DNA of 64,000 nucleotides from Neurospora tetrasperma FGSC 2508 (taxonomy: Eukaryota > Ascomycota > Sordariomycetes > Sordariales > Sordariaceae). Positions 12,897 through 24,593 of the stretch are shown piece after piece (the first letter of the stretch is position 1; the number at the start of each line of letters is the position of its first letter). Below the pieces are notes generated by a model. That model saw only the letters and a program-made list of their open reading frames with translations. It had not been told where the DNA came from and made no database searches. A program made the position numbers and the translations under genes. The DNA is taken from positions 5,582,179 to 5,646,178 of the forward strand of contig NW_009799099.1 of the NCBI RefSeq assembly GCF_000213175.1. The letters run 5' to 3'.

Positions 12897-14866
12897 ATGC
12901 CGCCCTCCGCCTCCAAGCAGAAGCGTCTCGCCGAGAAGGCCGCCAAGGCCAACAAGGGCAAGGCCGCCAAGGAAGTCGAGCTCGATGCTTTTGGCAAGCC
13001 TGTCGTCTCGGATGAGCCCGCTACCAAGAGCGAGCAGATGGACGAAGTCAAGCGCCTTGCCCAGCAGATGGACAAGCACGGTCTCTCGGACCGTGTCACC
13101 ACCGGTGTCTTGGCCTCCACCAAGGCTTCCAAGGACGTCAAGATCACCTCCGTCTCCCTCGTCTTCCACGGCCGCGTCCTGATCAAGGATGCCACTCTCG
13201 AGCTTACCCTCGGCCGCAGGTACGGTCTTTTGGGTGAGAACGGTTGCGGCAAGTCCACCCTTCTCAAGGCCATCGCCGCCCGCGAGTACCCCATTCCCGA
13301 GCACGTCGACATCTACCTTCTCAACGAGGGTGCTCCTCCCAGCGAGCTCGGCGCCCTTGACTGGGTTGTCACCGAGGCCAAGAACGAGTTGGCGCGCCTC
13401 GAGAGCGTCGCCGAAAAGATTCTTGAGGAAGAGGGCCCCGATTCGCCCCTCCTCGAGGACCTCTACGATGTATGTATTCCCGTTTTATGATCACACCGAG
13501 CCGGGCGCATTCAAGATACTAACTCTGCCATCACAGCACATTGACAAGATGGATCCCTCCACCTTCGAGACCCGCGCTTCCCTCATTTTGACCGGTCTCG
13601 GTTTCAACAAGCAGACCATCCAGAAAAAGACCAAGGACATGTCCGGTGGCTGGCGTATGCGTGTCGCCCTCGCCAAGGCCCTCTTCGTCAAGCCCACCCT
13701 CCTCCTTCTCGACGACCCTACTGCCCATTTGGATCTCGAGGCCTGCGTGTGGCTGGAAGAATACCTCAAGAAGTGGGACCGTACCCTCGTCCTGGTTTCT
13801 CACTCCGAGGATTTCCTCAACGGTGTCTGCACAAGCATGATCGACATGCGCCTCCAGACCCTCATCTACTATGGTGGTAACTACGACACCTACCACAAGA
13901 CCCGCGCCGAGCAGGAGACCAACCAGATGAAGGCCTACCAGAAGCAGCAGGACGAAATTGCCCACATCAAGAAGTTCATTGCTAGCGCTGGTACCTACGC
14001 CAACTTGGTCCGTCAGGCCAAGTCTCGCCAGAAGATTCTCGACAAGATGGAGGCCGACGGCTTCATCCAGCCTGTCAAGCAGGACAGAGTCTTCTCCTTC
14101 CGCTTCGCCGATGTCGAGAAGCTCCCTCCTCCCGTTCTGTCCTTCGACAACGTCACCTTCTCGTACTCTGGCGACCCCAAGGACGACCTGTACCGCCACA
14201 TCGATCTCGGTTTCGACATGGACTCCCGTACCGCTCTTGTCGGCCCCAACGGTGTTGGCAAGTCCACCCTGCTCCGTCTCATGACCGGCAAGCTCTCCCC
14301 CACCGATGGTGTCGTCCAGCGCCACACCCACTTGAAGCTCGGTCTCTACTCCCAGCACTCTGCCGAGCAGCTCGACCTGACCAAGTCGGCTCTCGACTTC
14401 GTCCGTGACAAGTACCCCGACAAGTCTCAGGACTACCAGTACTGGCGCCAGCAGCTTGGCAAGTACGGTCTCTCCGGTGAGGCCCAGACCTCGCTCATCG
14501 GTACCCTTTCCGACGGTCAGAAGTCCCGTATCGTCTTTGCCCTTCTCGCCATCGAGTCCCCCAACATGCTCTTGCTCGACGAGCCTACCAACGGTCTCGA
14601 TATCCCCACCATTGACTCGCTTGCTGATGCCATCAACGCTTTCACCGGTGGTGTTATCGTTGTTTCTCACGATTTCAGGTTAGTTTTGTTCCCACTTGGC
14701 CTCCCGCATGACTTGGATGCTAACACAATGAAAAAACAGACTTTTGGACAAGATTGCCAAGCAGATTCTCGTGTGCGAGAACAAGACCATCAAGCAATGG
14801 GAGGGCAGCATCTCGGATTACAAGAACTACCTGCGCAAGAAGATGATCAGCGCCGGTGCTGTCTAG
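12897..14866 (+). CDS. arb1: ABC protein of the ABCF2/Arb1 type, ribosome biogenesis
   Basis: Soluble twin-ATPase without membrane segments, homologous to yeast Arb1 (ABCF2), which is needed for 40S and 60S subunit biogenesis and shuttles between nucleus and cytoplasm. Exons are 12897-13469, 13537-14678 and 14740-14866, 613 residues against 610 in yeast. The introns are 67 and 61 bases and in phase; exon 3 restores the ending ...[12 protein letters not shown]. Domain 1 has GENGCGKST near residue 110, signature [12 protein letters not shown] near 225 and Walker [13 protein letters not shown] near 246; the DDPTAHLD form is also what I recall for yeast Arb1. Domain 2 has GPNGVGKST near 426, signature LSDGQKSR near 514 and [11 protein letters not shown] near 535. 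The start has a Lys/Ala-rich N-terminus and follows a leader rich in C and A. Codon use is strongly C-ending, as in highly expressed Neurospora genes. Confidence 0.96.
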
Positions 14867-15986
14867 AGGAATTTCAAGGTCTCTGGAAAAGCGCGGGATG
14901 ATAGTCAGGTTGTTGGTTCATGTAATTTCGGCGTTCTTTTCTAATTTACTCGGGCACGTCTTTTCTTCTTTTCATCTACTTATAGACTGGAAACTTGATC
15001 GTGGGGCTGGATGGGATTCTTGTGTGATCAAAAAGGTGGTGGCTTGAAGGCTGATTGGGTTATGGCTATGATGACTCTGTTCATATGGGAATGAACACCA
15101 AAGCTGAAAGATTTGAGCATGGCCATTTGCTTTAAGTGTTGTGATTGAAGTGGTTTATGGATTGTTGGTTGGAAATGATGATGCGATGTGTTTATTGAAT
15201 GAATATCACTGGGTCACGCTTTGGTTTAGGATGAGGTACCTGCCGTACATAGGTACATAGACCATCAACTTCATCAGGTCAGTAGGTATTTCTAGGGTAT
15301 CAGGGAATTTTGATAGACATGTTACATGTTGTTTCTAAACTGCTGCCCTGATCGGGTGAATCATGCTCTCATGGTCCGACGATGTGATTGATGCTGTGCC
15401 TCGACTCCGGCCGTCCGCGCCTCAGGCAACTAAGCAACCCCGACGTCCCAAACCTGAATGAACGAACCCATGTGCTTGTTTTCTTTCTCCTGGCCCGGGC
15501 GCTGTAGTGCCATCCAGTCAGTGGTAATTGTTAATGCAACACCTGTATTTGCTCCCGCCCAACCCCGTATGTATCCATCAGGTTTGACCAACCATTGCAT
15601 TGCACTGTCTTTTACGTTCGCGCAACACTTCACGTCCGCTTCGACTTCTCTTCACATCAATGCATTCACATTCACCATTGACATCCATTAACGAACGAGA
15701 TTCACCGACACTCAATAGAGGTATCTTTGAACTGCCAAATCATCATTCTCCATAATCCCTACTTATTTATCAACGCTACTACGTCCGATACGATCAACGA
15801 TTCCGCTATAAACTCTAACAAACAATGTCTGAACAAACGAATGCGTCTCTACATCTCTTTCCCTTCCATCTTCCAGGTCGTCCAACATCTTTTCGCCACA
15901 TCAGCTCAAAATTCAAATAACTACAACCGCAGCCACAACCAAACGAACCGCTAGACGCAGAGTACCTACATATCCCATAAAAGCAG
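14867..15986. other. Intergenic region, 3' ends of ARB1 and the orphan gene
   Basis: Convergent 3' flanks. No gene is supported. A few copies of the AGGTACC-type motif occur near 15235-15260. Confidence 0.5.
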
Positions 15987-18900
15987 CTACCACTCCTCTC
16001 CTGCACCCGTCACCCTTCGCAGCAATGTCATCAGACGACTTGTGCTCTCCTTATAGTAGGGATTCCTGTAGGGATTCTCGTGGGAATCTATATCTTCCTT
16101 CTTCGCAGAGGAGAACAAAAAAAGTCTACTAGACCACGTCTTGGCGCGCTTTGCCAGCTTTTCGCACCTGGACAACAACTCCTTGTTTGCACATGGTTCC
16201 TGTGACTTTCTTCCACTTGTTGGCCATGAGTGGTAGTGGTAGTGTGTTGCGGCGGGTGGTGCAGGTGGCTCTTTGGCGGCGAGAAGAAGTAGCTGCTGTT
16301 CGACTCGCATTGCGGCTGCGGCGGCGGCCTCCTCTTCAAACTCCCTGTTCAAGTCAAGGTCCCTGGGATCTTCCTCAAACTTATTAGACTTCCTCGGGGG
16401 GAACAAGTTCCTGCAGGAAATGTCTGTCAGTCCGGGAATATTTTGAGAAGCTGGACCAAGTGCGGCGGTGTTGTCCCGGGTCATGGGCATCGGGAGAGGA
16501 GGGGCGGACCTCTTGTCGTTGTTATCTTTGTCGGGTCTCATAGAGAGCTTTAAGGTGTCCATGGTGAAGGCGGTAGAGATGCCCCCCCTCAACCACGCAA
16601 GGTAGGCATCATCCGCGGCATCTCTGGCCTTTCTCCGCACTCTGGCTTCTTCGCCGTAGTCAGACTCGGAGTCGTATATCTCGTCGTCATCGACCTTCAA
16701 CTGCCTGCGGACGTCATCCCAAAAGTCCTGGACTTCTTTTGCATTGCAGACTGTTCCTGTTGCCTCGTCCTTCTCCAAGACAACGGCCTCGTCTTCCTAA
16801 GAACCCTCCTCCAATGTATTCAGGCCGCCACCTCTGAGACTTACATCGTTCTCAGAATCAGCAGGATTATCAGAAGACCCAGTGGGGCTAGAAGGAGAAA
16901 CAGAATCGTCTGGACCTCCATGAGATGTATCAGTATCAGCAACAGGGGGGCTACCAGCGGAGTCATCAGGACCGACACTTGTACCGCCAATGTCATCACC
17001 ACCGGGAGCAGCACCAGCATCACCGACGGCGTCATCAACGACAGCACCACCGTGAGCAGCAATGAACCTCATAGCACGCGCCTCCATACGCCTCACAGTA
17101 GCCCTCCCATCAGCAGTCGAGTTCATTTCCTGGAAAACAGTGAAGCCATCAGCAACCGACGTCAAACTAGAGGGTTCAAATTCCTTCCGCAGCCGTTCCA
17201 AGCCCTTGTCAAAGGCCTCCTTATACCCCATTTCTTGTGCAAGCAGTTCTATCCTCCTTTCAGACGAAACCACTGGGTCCGCATCATTGCCCGTTTCGCT
17301 TGCAGTCGAGATAGAGGCATCTTCTTCCACAACAGGACTCTCACTCGTGGTCCGAGAAAGCCCGGCAACAGCACTTGACCCTTCAGCTGCCTCTTCCTTT
17401 GTTGATGAACAACTACAGGCAACTTTGGATGAATCTCTCTCTGCAGCCTTCTCTCTCCACATAGCAAGGTACTCATGGTGTTCTCTCCATGCAGCAGGCC
17501 AAATGCCATGGTCATCTTCAGTAGGTACCTCCTCTTTAGCCTTCTCTTTGCCCTTTGTCGGTCCTTCGGCTTTGGATTCAGCCTTTTCCTCATCAGCAGC
17601 ACGTCTGGCCAGTTCTTGGTAAAAGTCCGCCCAATGTTCATGAAGGTCTATAAGCGCCTGACAGTCTTCGATACAGTCCTGGAACGCCTCTATTTGTTTC
17701 ATCTCCTCCAGGCGCTCGCGCAATACTAAAACGAGTTGGTTCGTCTCCACGGCCTCAGCTATCCACCCTTTCAGTGTGCCCGCCCTTATTTGCTCCATTG
17801 ACAGCATCTTTACTGAGTCGGCCATGCCATGTTCAGAAGTACCTCTAACCGAGGACGACGGTTTGGTTGGATCCTGTTCCTGCAGCCGGAGAATAGCTGC
17901 GGTGCGTCGCGTGTCATTAGCAACGGTGCACATCACTTCATATGGCAGCTCTCTCCTCGCCTCCTTGGCCGCCCTCGAGTTATCCTCATTTGATTCGGAC
18001 CGCCTCGCCGCCGACGCTTGTGATGCCATATTCTTAGCACTACAGCCGGCATTGGGTCCGGCGCTGGCACAGGCCTCGGCAATCTGAAGCTCTGATTCCT
18101 TTCGCCTTTGATTCACCTTCTGTTGCTTTTCCAACTCCTCTATTCTGTTCACTATTTTCTGCTGCTCAAAGGCAGCGCGGATACTTTTCAGGTCGGATTT
18201 CACCAATAAGAGTCTTTCTCGTTCTTGAGATGTGAGCGGATCCCCCTTCTTGGTCAGCTGAGCCTGCCTTGCTTTGTCTGCCCTGTCTGCCCGTTCAAAC
18301 CCTTGCAGCTGGTCGATGGAGGTCTTCACGGCCACAACACGGGAACTGTTGTGGTGACTGAGTTTAATGGCGGCTCCGTCCTTGCCCAACTCATCCTGCA
18401 CGGCCGCAGCGGCATCGCCTATAGTGCGATGTGGCTTTGGTACGGGTTTTTCCGTGACTGTGGAGGCCGCGTCATCCTTCTTCTTGCCCTTATCCTGTGA
18501 TTGGGAAGCGGAAGCCGGATTCAAACGCAAAACACAACGCTTGATCAGCTCCTCTCTCAAGCCCTTCTCTAGCTCAGTCTCGACTGTGATCTCGTCATTA
18601 GCACTGGTGTCAGCGGCCAAGCTCTTCCCACTCTCATTCCCAGAGCTGGACTCCGCGAGCTGAGCCTTAAGTGTTTGCAGCATGTCGGATGACGGGGGTT
18701 CATTGGCGGATTTGGCGGGATCGGCAAGTACCTCTGAAGAAGAAAGGTATGCATCAACTCGCTTTCTTACGGCTTTCATCTGGGTTTTGGCTTGTTTCTC
18801 GTGGCTTTGTGGTTTTCTTTTATACTTCATCCAAATGAACTGGTGTTCATCAGTTTGGAGATCATCTGGGTTACCGCGCCATACAACAAAGCCTTCAGAC

Positions 18901-19670
18901 TTTAGGGGGCCTGTTTTGCGATGGTCAAGGAGTTGCAGAACCTGATCGGTTGTAAGAGTTTCCCCATTTTTTGGAGTTGACGCGATCGTGTTTGAGACAG
19001 CCTCATTGCATGTGCGCCAATTGAGGTATTCCTTTGGGTCAATGTCACAGAATAACTGTAGGATACACCTTTCAATGCTGAAGGCTGGTCCATCGTGGTT
19101 TGGTGTATCATCACCTTCAGTTTTGGCAACCTTCGTGGGACGATGCGTGTCCTTGTGTTTTGGCATCTCATCTCCATATATCAGGTGTTCTAAATCGGCG
19201 ACCAGTGACCACACTAGCCTGTTGAAACTCTGTATGTTGATATGCTCATTGTTCGTAGAAGTCGGAGGACTGGCACCTTCAGCATCAAATTCTTGACGAA
19301 ACCCGTGAAATTGCTGTTTGAATCTTGAGGCGAAGCAGTCGATAAACTGAATGACTTCTATTCCCCCATCTTGTTTTGTACGTGAAGGGGTACATAGAAG
19401 TGGGAACGAAACCGAGAATGGGATGGGACCTTGGACATATCGACCACAAAGGCCATTGAGTAAGTCCTCCGCGCAAGCGAGCGCCACTGCAGCACATGGG
19501 GAAAGAGCGCGCGATCTGTAGCGCTGTAAAAGCGGTATGGTCCACCATACGTGCGGGTTGGCCTCTGCCTTTGCTGCCCTCACGATATTGCTTAGCTTGT
19601 TGGTTTTGTCCAAACGCACTCGTTCGCGAATACGCTCATAAGTTTCATACCATTCCTTGTCAATTTTCAT
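15987..19670 (-). CDS. Large orphan protein, two exons (paralogue of the gene at 33977)
   Basis: I do not recognise a named domain. Exon 1 is 19670-16845 and exon 2 is 16796-15987, joined over a 48-base intron (GTAAGT donor, CTGAAT branch, TTCTTAG acceptor), giving 1211 residues. Evidence for joining: the second part has no ATG before its conserved segment, and that segment (DEIYDS, then RDAADDAYLAWLRG) matches the 435-residue protein at 33977-35284. If the intron is kept, the protein instead ends at residue 957 after SLRGGGLNTLEEGS. The N-terminal 300 residues look globular (Trp-rich, CAAVALACAEDLL). The middle is charged and probably coiled-coil (Lys/Glu-rich near 450-650), and the stretch before the junction is Asp/Gly/Ser-rich. 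The start lies 12 bases after the stop of the upstream small gene, in the same frame. Function unknown. Confidence 0.6.
16797..16844 (-). other. 48-base intron that can also be translated
   Basis: Perfect GTAAGT donor, CTGAAT branch site and TTCTTAG acceptor, 16 codons long so the frame is kept either way. Read through, it encodes VSLRGGGLNTLEEGS and then the TAG formed by its own acceptor. The SLRGGGLN part recurs upstream at 20012-19989 with third-position changes only. Confidence 0.6.
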
Positions 19671-19682
19671 TAGGCGCGAGGC

Positions 19683-20147
19683 CTACTCGTTTCTGATGGC
19701 TGACATGTCCCGCAATTTGGTGCCGGAAAGAGCCGCCAGTTTATCGGCGAGTTTGTTGCCGACACCGGGGAATATCAGGCCGCTGAGAATAAAGCTCCCC
19801 ATGACCATTCGTTCCGATTCATGCTGAAGAGTCTCGAACCATTCCGCGGTAGTTTTAGGTATTGGCGACCGTTGGAGTGGTGGCGGCAGGGGAGGAGACC
19901 CCACGAGGGTTGTCGAAGGAAGAGAGTTCAAGGAGTCCTCGCGAGGTGACAGATGAGTGGTCTCCTCCGCTTCCCCAGAAGCAGGCTCATTCAGACCGCC
20001 GCCTCTGAGGCTTAGAAGCACAGCGGGATTGATGAAAGACCTAGGAGGATTGACAAAGGACCCAGAAGGAGAATAAGTAGAGGTAAAACTGACCGGACCA
20101 CGGGTGTTGGGCGGCTGATCATGCGTCTTGTCGTTCTCGAAAGCCAT
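19683..20147 (-). CDS. Small orphan protein with an SLRGGGLN motif
   Basis: 154 residues from the first ATG in the frame; the frame itself is open back to the TAG that ends the promethin-like gene at 20340. No known domain. It has a Pro/Ser-rich first half with SLRGGGLN at residues 46-53, then a more globular C-terminal third (AEWFETLQHESERMVMGSF, a hydrophobic patch SFILSGLIFPGVG). It ends 12 bases before the ATG of the 1211-residue orphan and in the same frame, so the two may share a transcript or be one gene split by a stop. I found no GTRWGT donor that would remove the stop. Independent status is uncertain. Confidence 0.4.
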   Translation of the reverse strand: MAFENDKTHDQPPNTRGPVSFTSTYSPSGSFVNPPRSFINPAVLLSLRGGGLNEPASGEAEETTHLSPREDSLNSLPSTTLVGSPPLPPPLQRSPIPKTTAEWFETLQHESERMVMGSFILSGLIFPGVGNKLADKLAALSGTKLRDMSAIRNE

Positions 20148-20339
20148 TGCAGGTGAAATGTCGCCTTCGTTATTATTCAGGAATGGTTGGTGCAAGTCTT
20201 TAATATCGTCAACCTCTTTTTGTATTATTTCTACATTAGGCTCCTCCAGATTCTCGACGTGTTCTTTTTCACCAGTGGCCGCATCTTGATAGACCACGGG
20301 AGGCGGCGTGTCGCCTCCACTGAGCCCAGGAAGAGCTTC

Positions 20340-21041
20340 CTACAACTCCTTGTCGCTATTGACCTTCTCCTCTGTGCCATTTTGCATGTGCCCGTCCTCC
20401 TGCTTGATATCCACAATGCGAAGAACTTTTTCAGCCTTGGGAAGAGGCTTTTCACGCTCCTCCTGCTTCTCACGCTCCTCCTGCTTCTGGGGAGGTCGGG
20501 CGCCTTGTGAAAGGGTCGAGGTCAATGTGTTGAGCAGCTGAACGGCGCGCTGGAACATAATGAAGCTGACGAACAAGAAGACACCGATAGCGCCCGTAGC
20601 GAGAAGGGCGCAGCTGAAGAAGAAGAGGCCGACGCCCATCCAGAAGAGTGAAAAGATTAGGGCGCCGCCGAGGCTAACAAGGACGGTGGAGGCGATATAT
20701 CCGAGAAACAGCAGAGACGGGACAAGAGCGAGCGCAAATTGGATCGCCAGGAATACCTAATTGAGGGGGAGGGTTATTAGCTGAATGCTACCAGATCGCC
20801 AAGTGACATTGGCGTTCGCTTGGGATGGGGGAGGCAGAAACGCAGTCAAAAGGGGACGTTCGTTGTGGAAGCGTCTGACGTTGTCGTGGGTTCTCTTGCG
20901 GTATTCGGGCGAAGTGACATATTGGCAGGTGGTGTCGACGGCAGCGGCAGTTAGACGGGTCACCAAGTAGCGAGCGCGGATCAAGTTGGAGAAGACGGTG
21001 CCGAGAAGGGACTCGTCTTGGGCCGGCTGGATCTTGGCCAT
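20340..21041 (-). CDS. Promethin-like (LDAF1/LDO family) membrane protein
   Basis: Predicted small ER/lipid-droplet membrane protein. Exon 1 starts at 21041 (MAKIQPAQDESLL) and exon 2 is 20756-20340. The second exon begins with a good acceptor (AATTAG) and encodes two or three long hydrophobic segments (FLAIQFALALVPSLLFLGYI, then VSLGGALIFSLFW, then GVGLFFFSCALLATGAIGVF) followed by a Lys/Glu/Gln-rich tail. This hydrophobic block with Gly-Ala-Leu-Ile-Phe is what I remember of the promethin family, whose members work with seipin in lipid-droplet assembly; that assignment is from memory. The weak point is the donor. The in-frame solution ends exon 1 at 20808 with an unusual GTCACT donor (51-base intron). 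The alternative GTAGCA donor at 20791 gives an out-of-frame join. Predicted length is about 216 residues. Confidence 0.5.
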
Positions 21042-23500
21042 GTCTGCGGTTTGAATGTAGGTAGGAATGAATGGACAGTTGAAAGAATGTCAAGATGGAG
21101 ATATCCGACCAAGACTCGTAGACTGGAGGGAGGGGGATGGTGTTGTAGAGCGAAGAATGTGGACGGGAAGTGGAAGAGTCCAAGGGATGATGATAAGTAC
21201 TAGTAATAGTGCAGTGGTTCGATAAACAGGGCAGAAATGGAACGGGCCGAGGATTTGTACCTGAGCAAAACCCAACGCAATTCGGCACTTCCCTCCAGAC
21301 ACTCAGTCGCAAGTTGTCTCTGGTGGTGGGATGAGAGTGGTGCGGTTTCAGTTGCAACCAAGAAAAAAAGCCGTAGAAGGCGCCAAGAGCCCACAAAGCA
21401 GAGCAATCACCAGCGTGACGTAAACCGGGCAGTCTGCACCAAGCACACAAAGTGGAATGGTTGTAACAATGAGCCAGACGCGTCACGGTCAATACATTAC
21501 ACCTTGGTTCTACACTACATTAGGTTCTGATCATGCATCCAAACGTATGTGAATTCAAGATAAGGTTCCTTTGAACCTGAAATTAATGTCGGCAACTCTA
21601 TTTTGAAGGACAGAATCCCCAAGTGACTCTAGTCAATGCAATTCCATATAATCATAGCCCCCATCACTGTGTTGCAATGGCCTTTCTTGACCAAAGCGAG
21701 CCGTATTAGGATGTCCATAATGCTCGGTTTACAGGTATGTTACATACGACTATGGCATTTCCCCTCTATCACATGCATCGATGCGGGGATGCCTCCAGGG
21801 CCGGCGGTTGGGCCGTTGGGGTTTTCTACAACACTGCAGCTGCCCATCAACTCGCTGTTAGGGATAATTGTGCCTGCGTCGACCCCACTGGATGAACCCG
21901 CCGAGACATTGCACAATCTATCGGTCAATGCACCAATTCCGAGATGGTACACTACACTACCACCAAAAATGCAAAGAAAAATCACCTTCCATTCAGAGTG
22001 GTCTGTCGTACATGAATGTGACCTGCTCTCAAAACCCTCATTTATTTGTTTGAGACAGCAGTGGCCTTCAACATATGGATGTCCTGAGAAAGAGCTGTTT
22101 ATCCGTGTGGAAATGGATCGAAAGGGCGAGTGAGAGGCATGAAATGTCGTCGGACCTTGTTCTTCATTGACTGGCGTGGACCGCAAGTGCACTTTCCAAG
22201 ATCGAGAGAGAGGAACAGCTGTGGAAGGAGCGGGCCCTTGGATGGAGCTGGATCTGGCGCGGATCGATCGACTTTGATAGAAGGGGCCGAGACGCCAACC
22301 ACACTCGGCACTGACCAGCGACATCGATCAACTGGGCGTCGTTAATCTGACCACACTCGGCACTGACCCGAGCAGAGAAACACTCTTGGGAGGGAAGCAT
22401 CGACAGGGTACAAGTCCAAGCAGCCACTGCTTCGAACAAAAGTCAAAGAAGACCGCCATCACCATGTGCCGACAACCGAGTCCCCAACTCCCGGTAGGGC
22501 TTGACGGCTCGGGCCTTTTTGCTTGTCGTGTTCCATTTCGGCCGCTTTGAGACGGAAAGAAAGTAACAACCAACAAACAGCGAGCGGCCAACAACCAACA
22601 ACCAGACCAGACCCTGTCGAGCCAGTTAAAGAAAGGCGAATTCCTAACAGAGCCGCCCAATCAAAAGTTGGCAGGAATCCAGACTCTCTCCGTCTCACTC
22701 CCCCCTGAAGGTTGCTGGTGCCGTGTCTCGCATTGCCCGTTCTCCAGACTCTCCCTGTAGGGCCACTGACTGTCAAGCATTCCCATCGTTACAAGGAAAC
22801 AGGGGTCCCATTTCGGTGCCTAAAACCTGCTCCCCTGTCTTGTTCGATTCTCCACAACGGCTCCCACGCTTGCTCGTACTAACGTAGTATGGTAGGTACC
22901 CTTCTCGACAAGCTTGGCCTCTCTCGTGTTTACTGACCAAACGGCAGGAGGACTTTCTTCTCCAGAACATGTTCTTCTGTCGTTATACGACTTATCAACG
23001 TCCTGGCTTTAGACCTACCGGCGTCTTCAACACTCGCGTCTGGGCTCTGACTTATTCTTTTCACATTTCTCACAAACATCTGTACCCGGCGGCGCAATGG
23101 CTCGAATCTAGACATCTTGTTTGTGGCCTTCATCAACGACAAGTCCGACCTTTGCAAGTTGGGTGTCCGACAAGCACCATCACGGTCCAGGAGCCCGGAA
23201 GAACTGAGAATTGGGAGTGTGGGGGGCCGAGAGGCACCGAGGACCGCAACACAAACCGGTAGCAACGAACACGCATCTCAAAGGAACAACACGATAGTTT
23301 TCCTGCGCCGCTATTTCCCTCTTCCAAACTTCAAGCTGGACGAGCCATAAAGACCATCGAAACCGTCACTCAGTTTCGAAGGACCCACTATTCCGGTCAC
23401 CTTATCGGCTCGTCTTGATGCTCGAGATGCGCGACTCAAAACCTTGAGCCAAAAATACCAGACAGCTGCGCCGCCCAGCCCATCCAAAGCCAACGGCTTA
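21042..23500. other. Intergenic region
   Basis: No gene is supported with confidence. Open frames of 165 codons (21636-22133, plus) and 194 codons (22324-21740, minus) overlap each other and have no recognisable family. A short direct repeat (ccacactcggcactgacc) occurs near 22298 and 22350. The last 150 bases, from 23351, are open in the frame of the next gene and may be coding or leader. Confidence 0.4.
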
Positions 23501-24593
23501 ATGCCGCGGGATGCCCCCTTGCGGCACCCGCCGCCCGCCTATGTCTTCGACCAACCAACCAACCCTGTCATCGAGTCCTGGCTAGACACCCTTCCTCCCT
23601 TAACCAAGGAGCCCTGTCGCCGGGACATCAAACAATGGCGCCGCGCGCGAGGCGTTGGATTATCAGTCCATAGGACCTGGTTCATCTTCTCCATTATCAT
23701 TCGAGCCATCTCGACGGTTGTTGCCATCATCGCGTGGAGCCTGAACGTGGCGGTGTTTGTCGAAAGTCGGCCGTACTGGGGTGGTGTGCCGGGGAGGATG
23801 ATTGCTGTGCTCGTGGTGGTAGGTTTTCCTCGTTCCCTCGTTCGCTCGAGTCACTAGAGGGAACTTGGGAGAGGACTGTTATGCTAACTGATGTTTTGCG
23901 AAAGGCACCCGTTATCATCACTTGGAACACCGCGGAGTTCATTGCAATTTGTGTCCGCAAATCGAGCGGGATACCAGCCGTGTATCATGTCGGGGCTGAT
24001 GGGATCTTGTTTGTGGGCGTCGCGATAACCACGGGAATTGTACTAGTCGATTTGATCATTGGAACCGCGACATTTGGGTCGGCGTATGATGAGCCGTTGG
24101 CAAAGGGCATCGTGGAGGTTGCGATGCTGCTTTTACTAATGTAAGTCCACGCTACCTGAGCCTCCAGCCTTTACGGGGTTTGCCTGAGAAACAACTAACT
24201 GTACGTAACAGGCTCCTCCACTCCTTCCTCTTCTTCAACTACTTCTGTCACAAGCTGGACAAACGCGACTCCAGACCAATCGTAAAGAGGACGGGCCTAC
24301 CGTTGGGAGAACCAGAAGCTGCGACACTTGAGGAGGGACAGCCTACAACACAATTGGAACCGCCGTTTCGCTACAAGCCTTACGAATATTACGCCAAGCA
24401 GGAGATGGAGATCGCGAGTGTCGGACAAAGGCCAAACGAAGGATTTGTGATCGACAAGGGTATAGAAGACATGGAACCCACTGCTGCGGGGAGTACGACA
24501 CTAGCAGAGGGACAGTCAGAGGGCCAGATATGGTACAAGATACCGGTACTACGATCGATATTTTCTCGGCAAAAGCCCGAAACATACGTATGA
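23501..24593 (+). CDS. Four-helix membrane protein of unknown function
   Basis: Exons 23501-23818, 23905-24140 and 24212-24593, about 311 residues from the first in-frame ATG (MPRDAPLRH). The frame is open back to 23351, so the start could lie in an upstream exon. Donors are GTAGGT and GTAAGT, and both introns have CTAAC-type branch sites. Four hydrophobic stretches are clear: FIFSIIIRAISTVVAIIAW, MIAVLVVAPVIITW, ILFVGVAITTGIVLVDLIIG and GIVEVAMLLLLMLLHSFLFF. Spacing and the short loops resemble MARVEL-type four-helix proteins of fungi, but no signature residue fixes that. The C-terminal 100 residues are hydrophilic and probably cytosolic. No link to the neighbours is visible. Confidence 0.75.

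Noticed and set aside
13531-14670. 379-codon minus-strand ORF
   Set aside because: Antisense of ARB1, same cause.
16818-16841. SLRGGGLN as a ubiquitin-like processing site
   Set aside because: The LRGG core is suggestive, but no ubiquitin-like fold precedes it in either protein; kept only as a motif.
19683-19685. Classical stop-codon readthrough at the small/large orphan junction
   Set aside because: The context TAG GCC lacks the UGA CUA readthrough signal; cannot be claimed from sequence.
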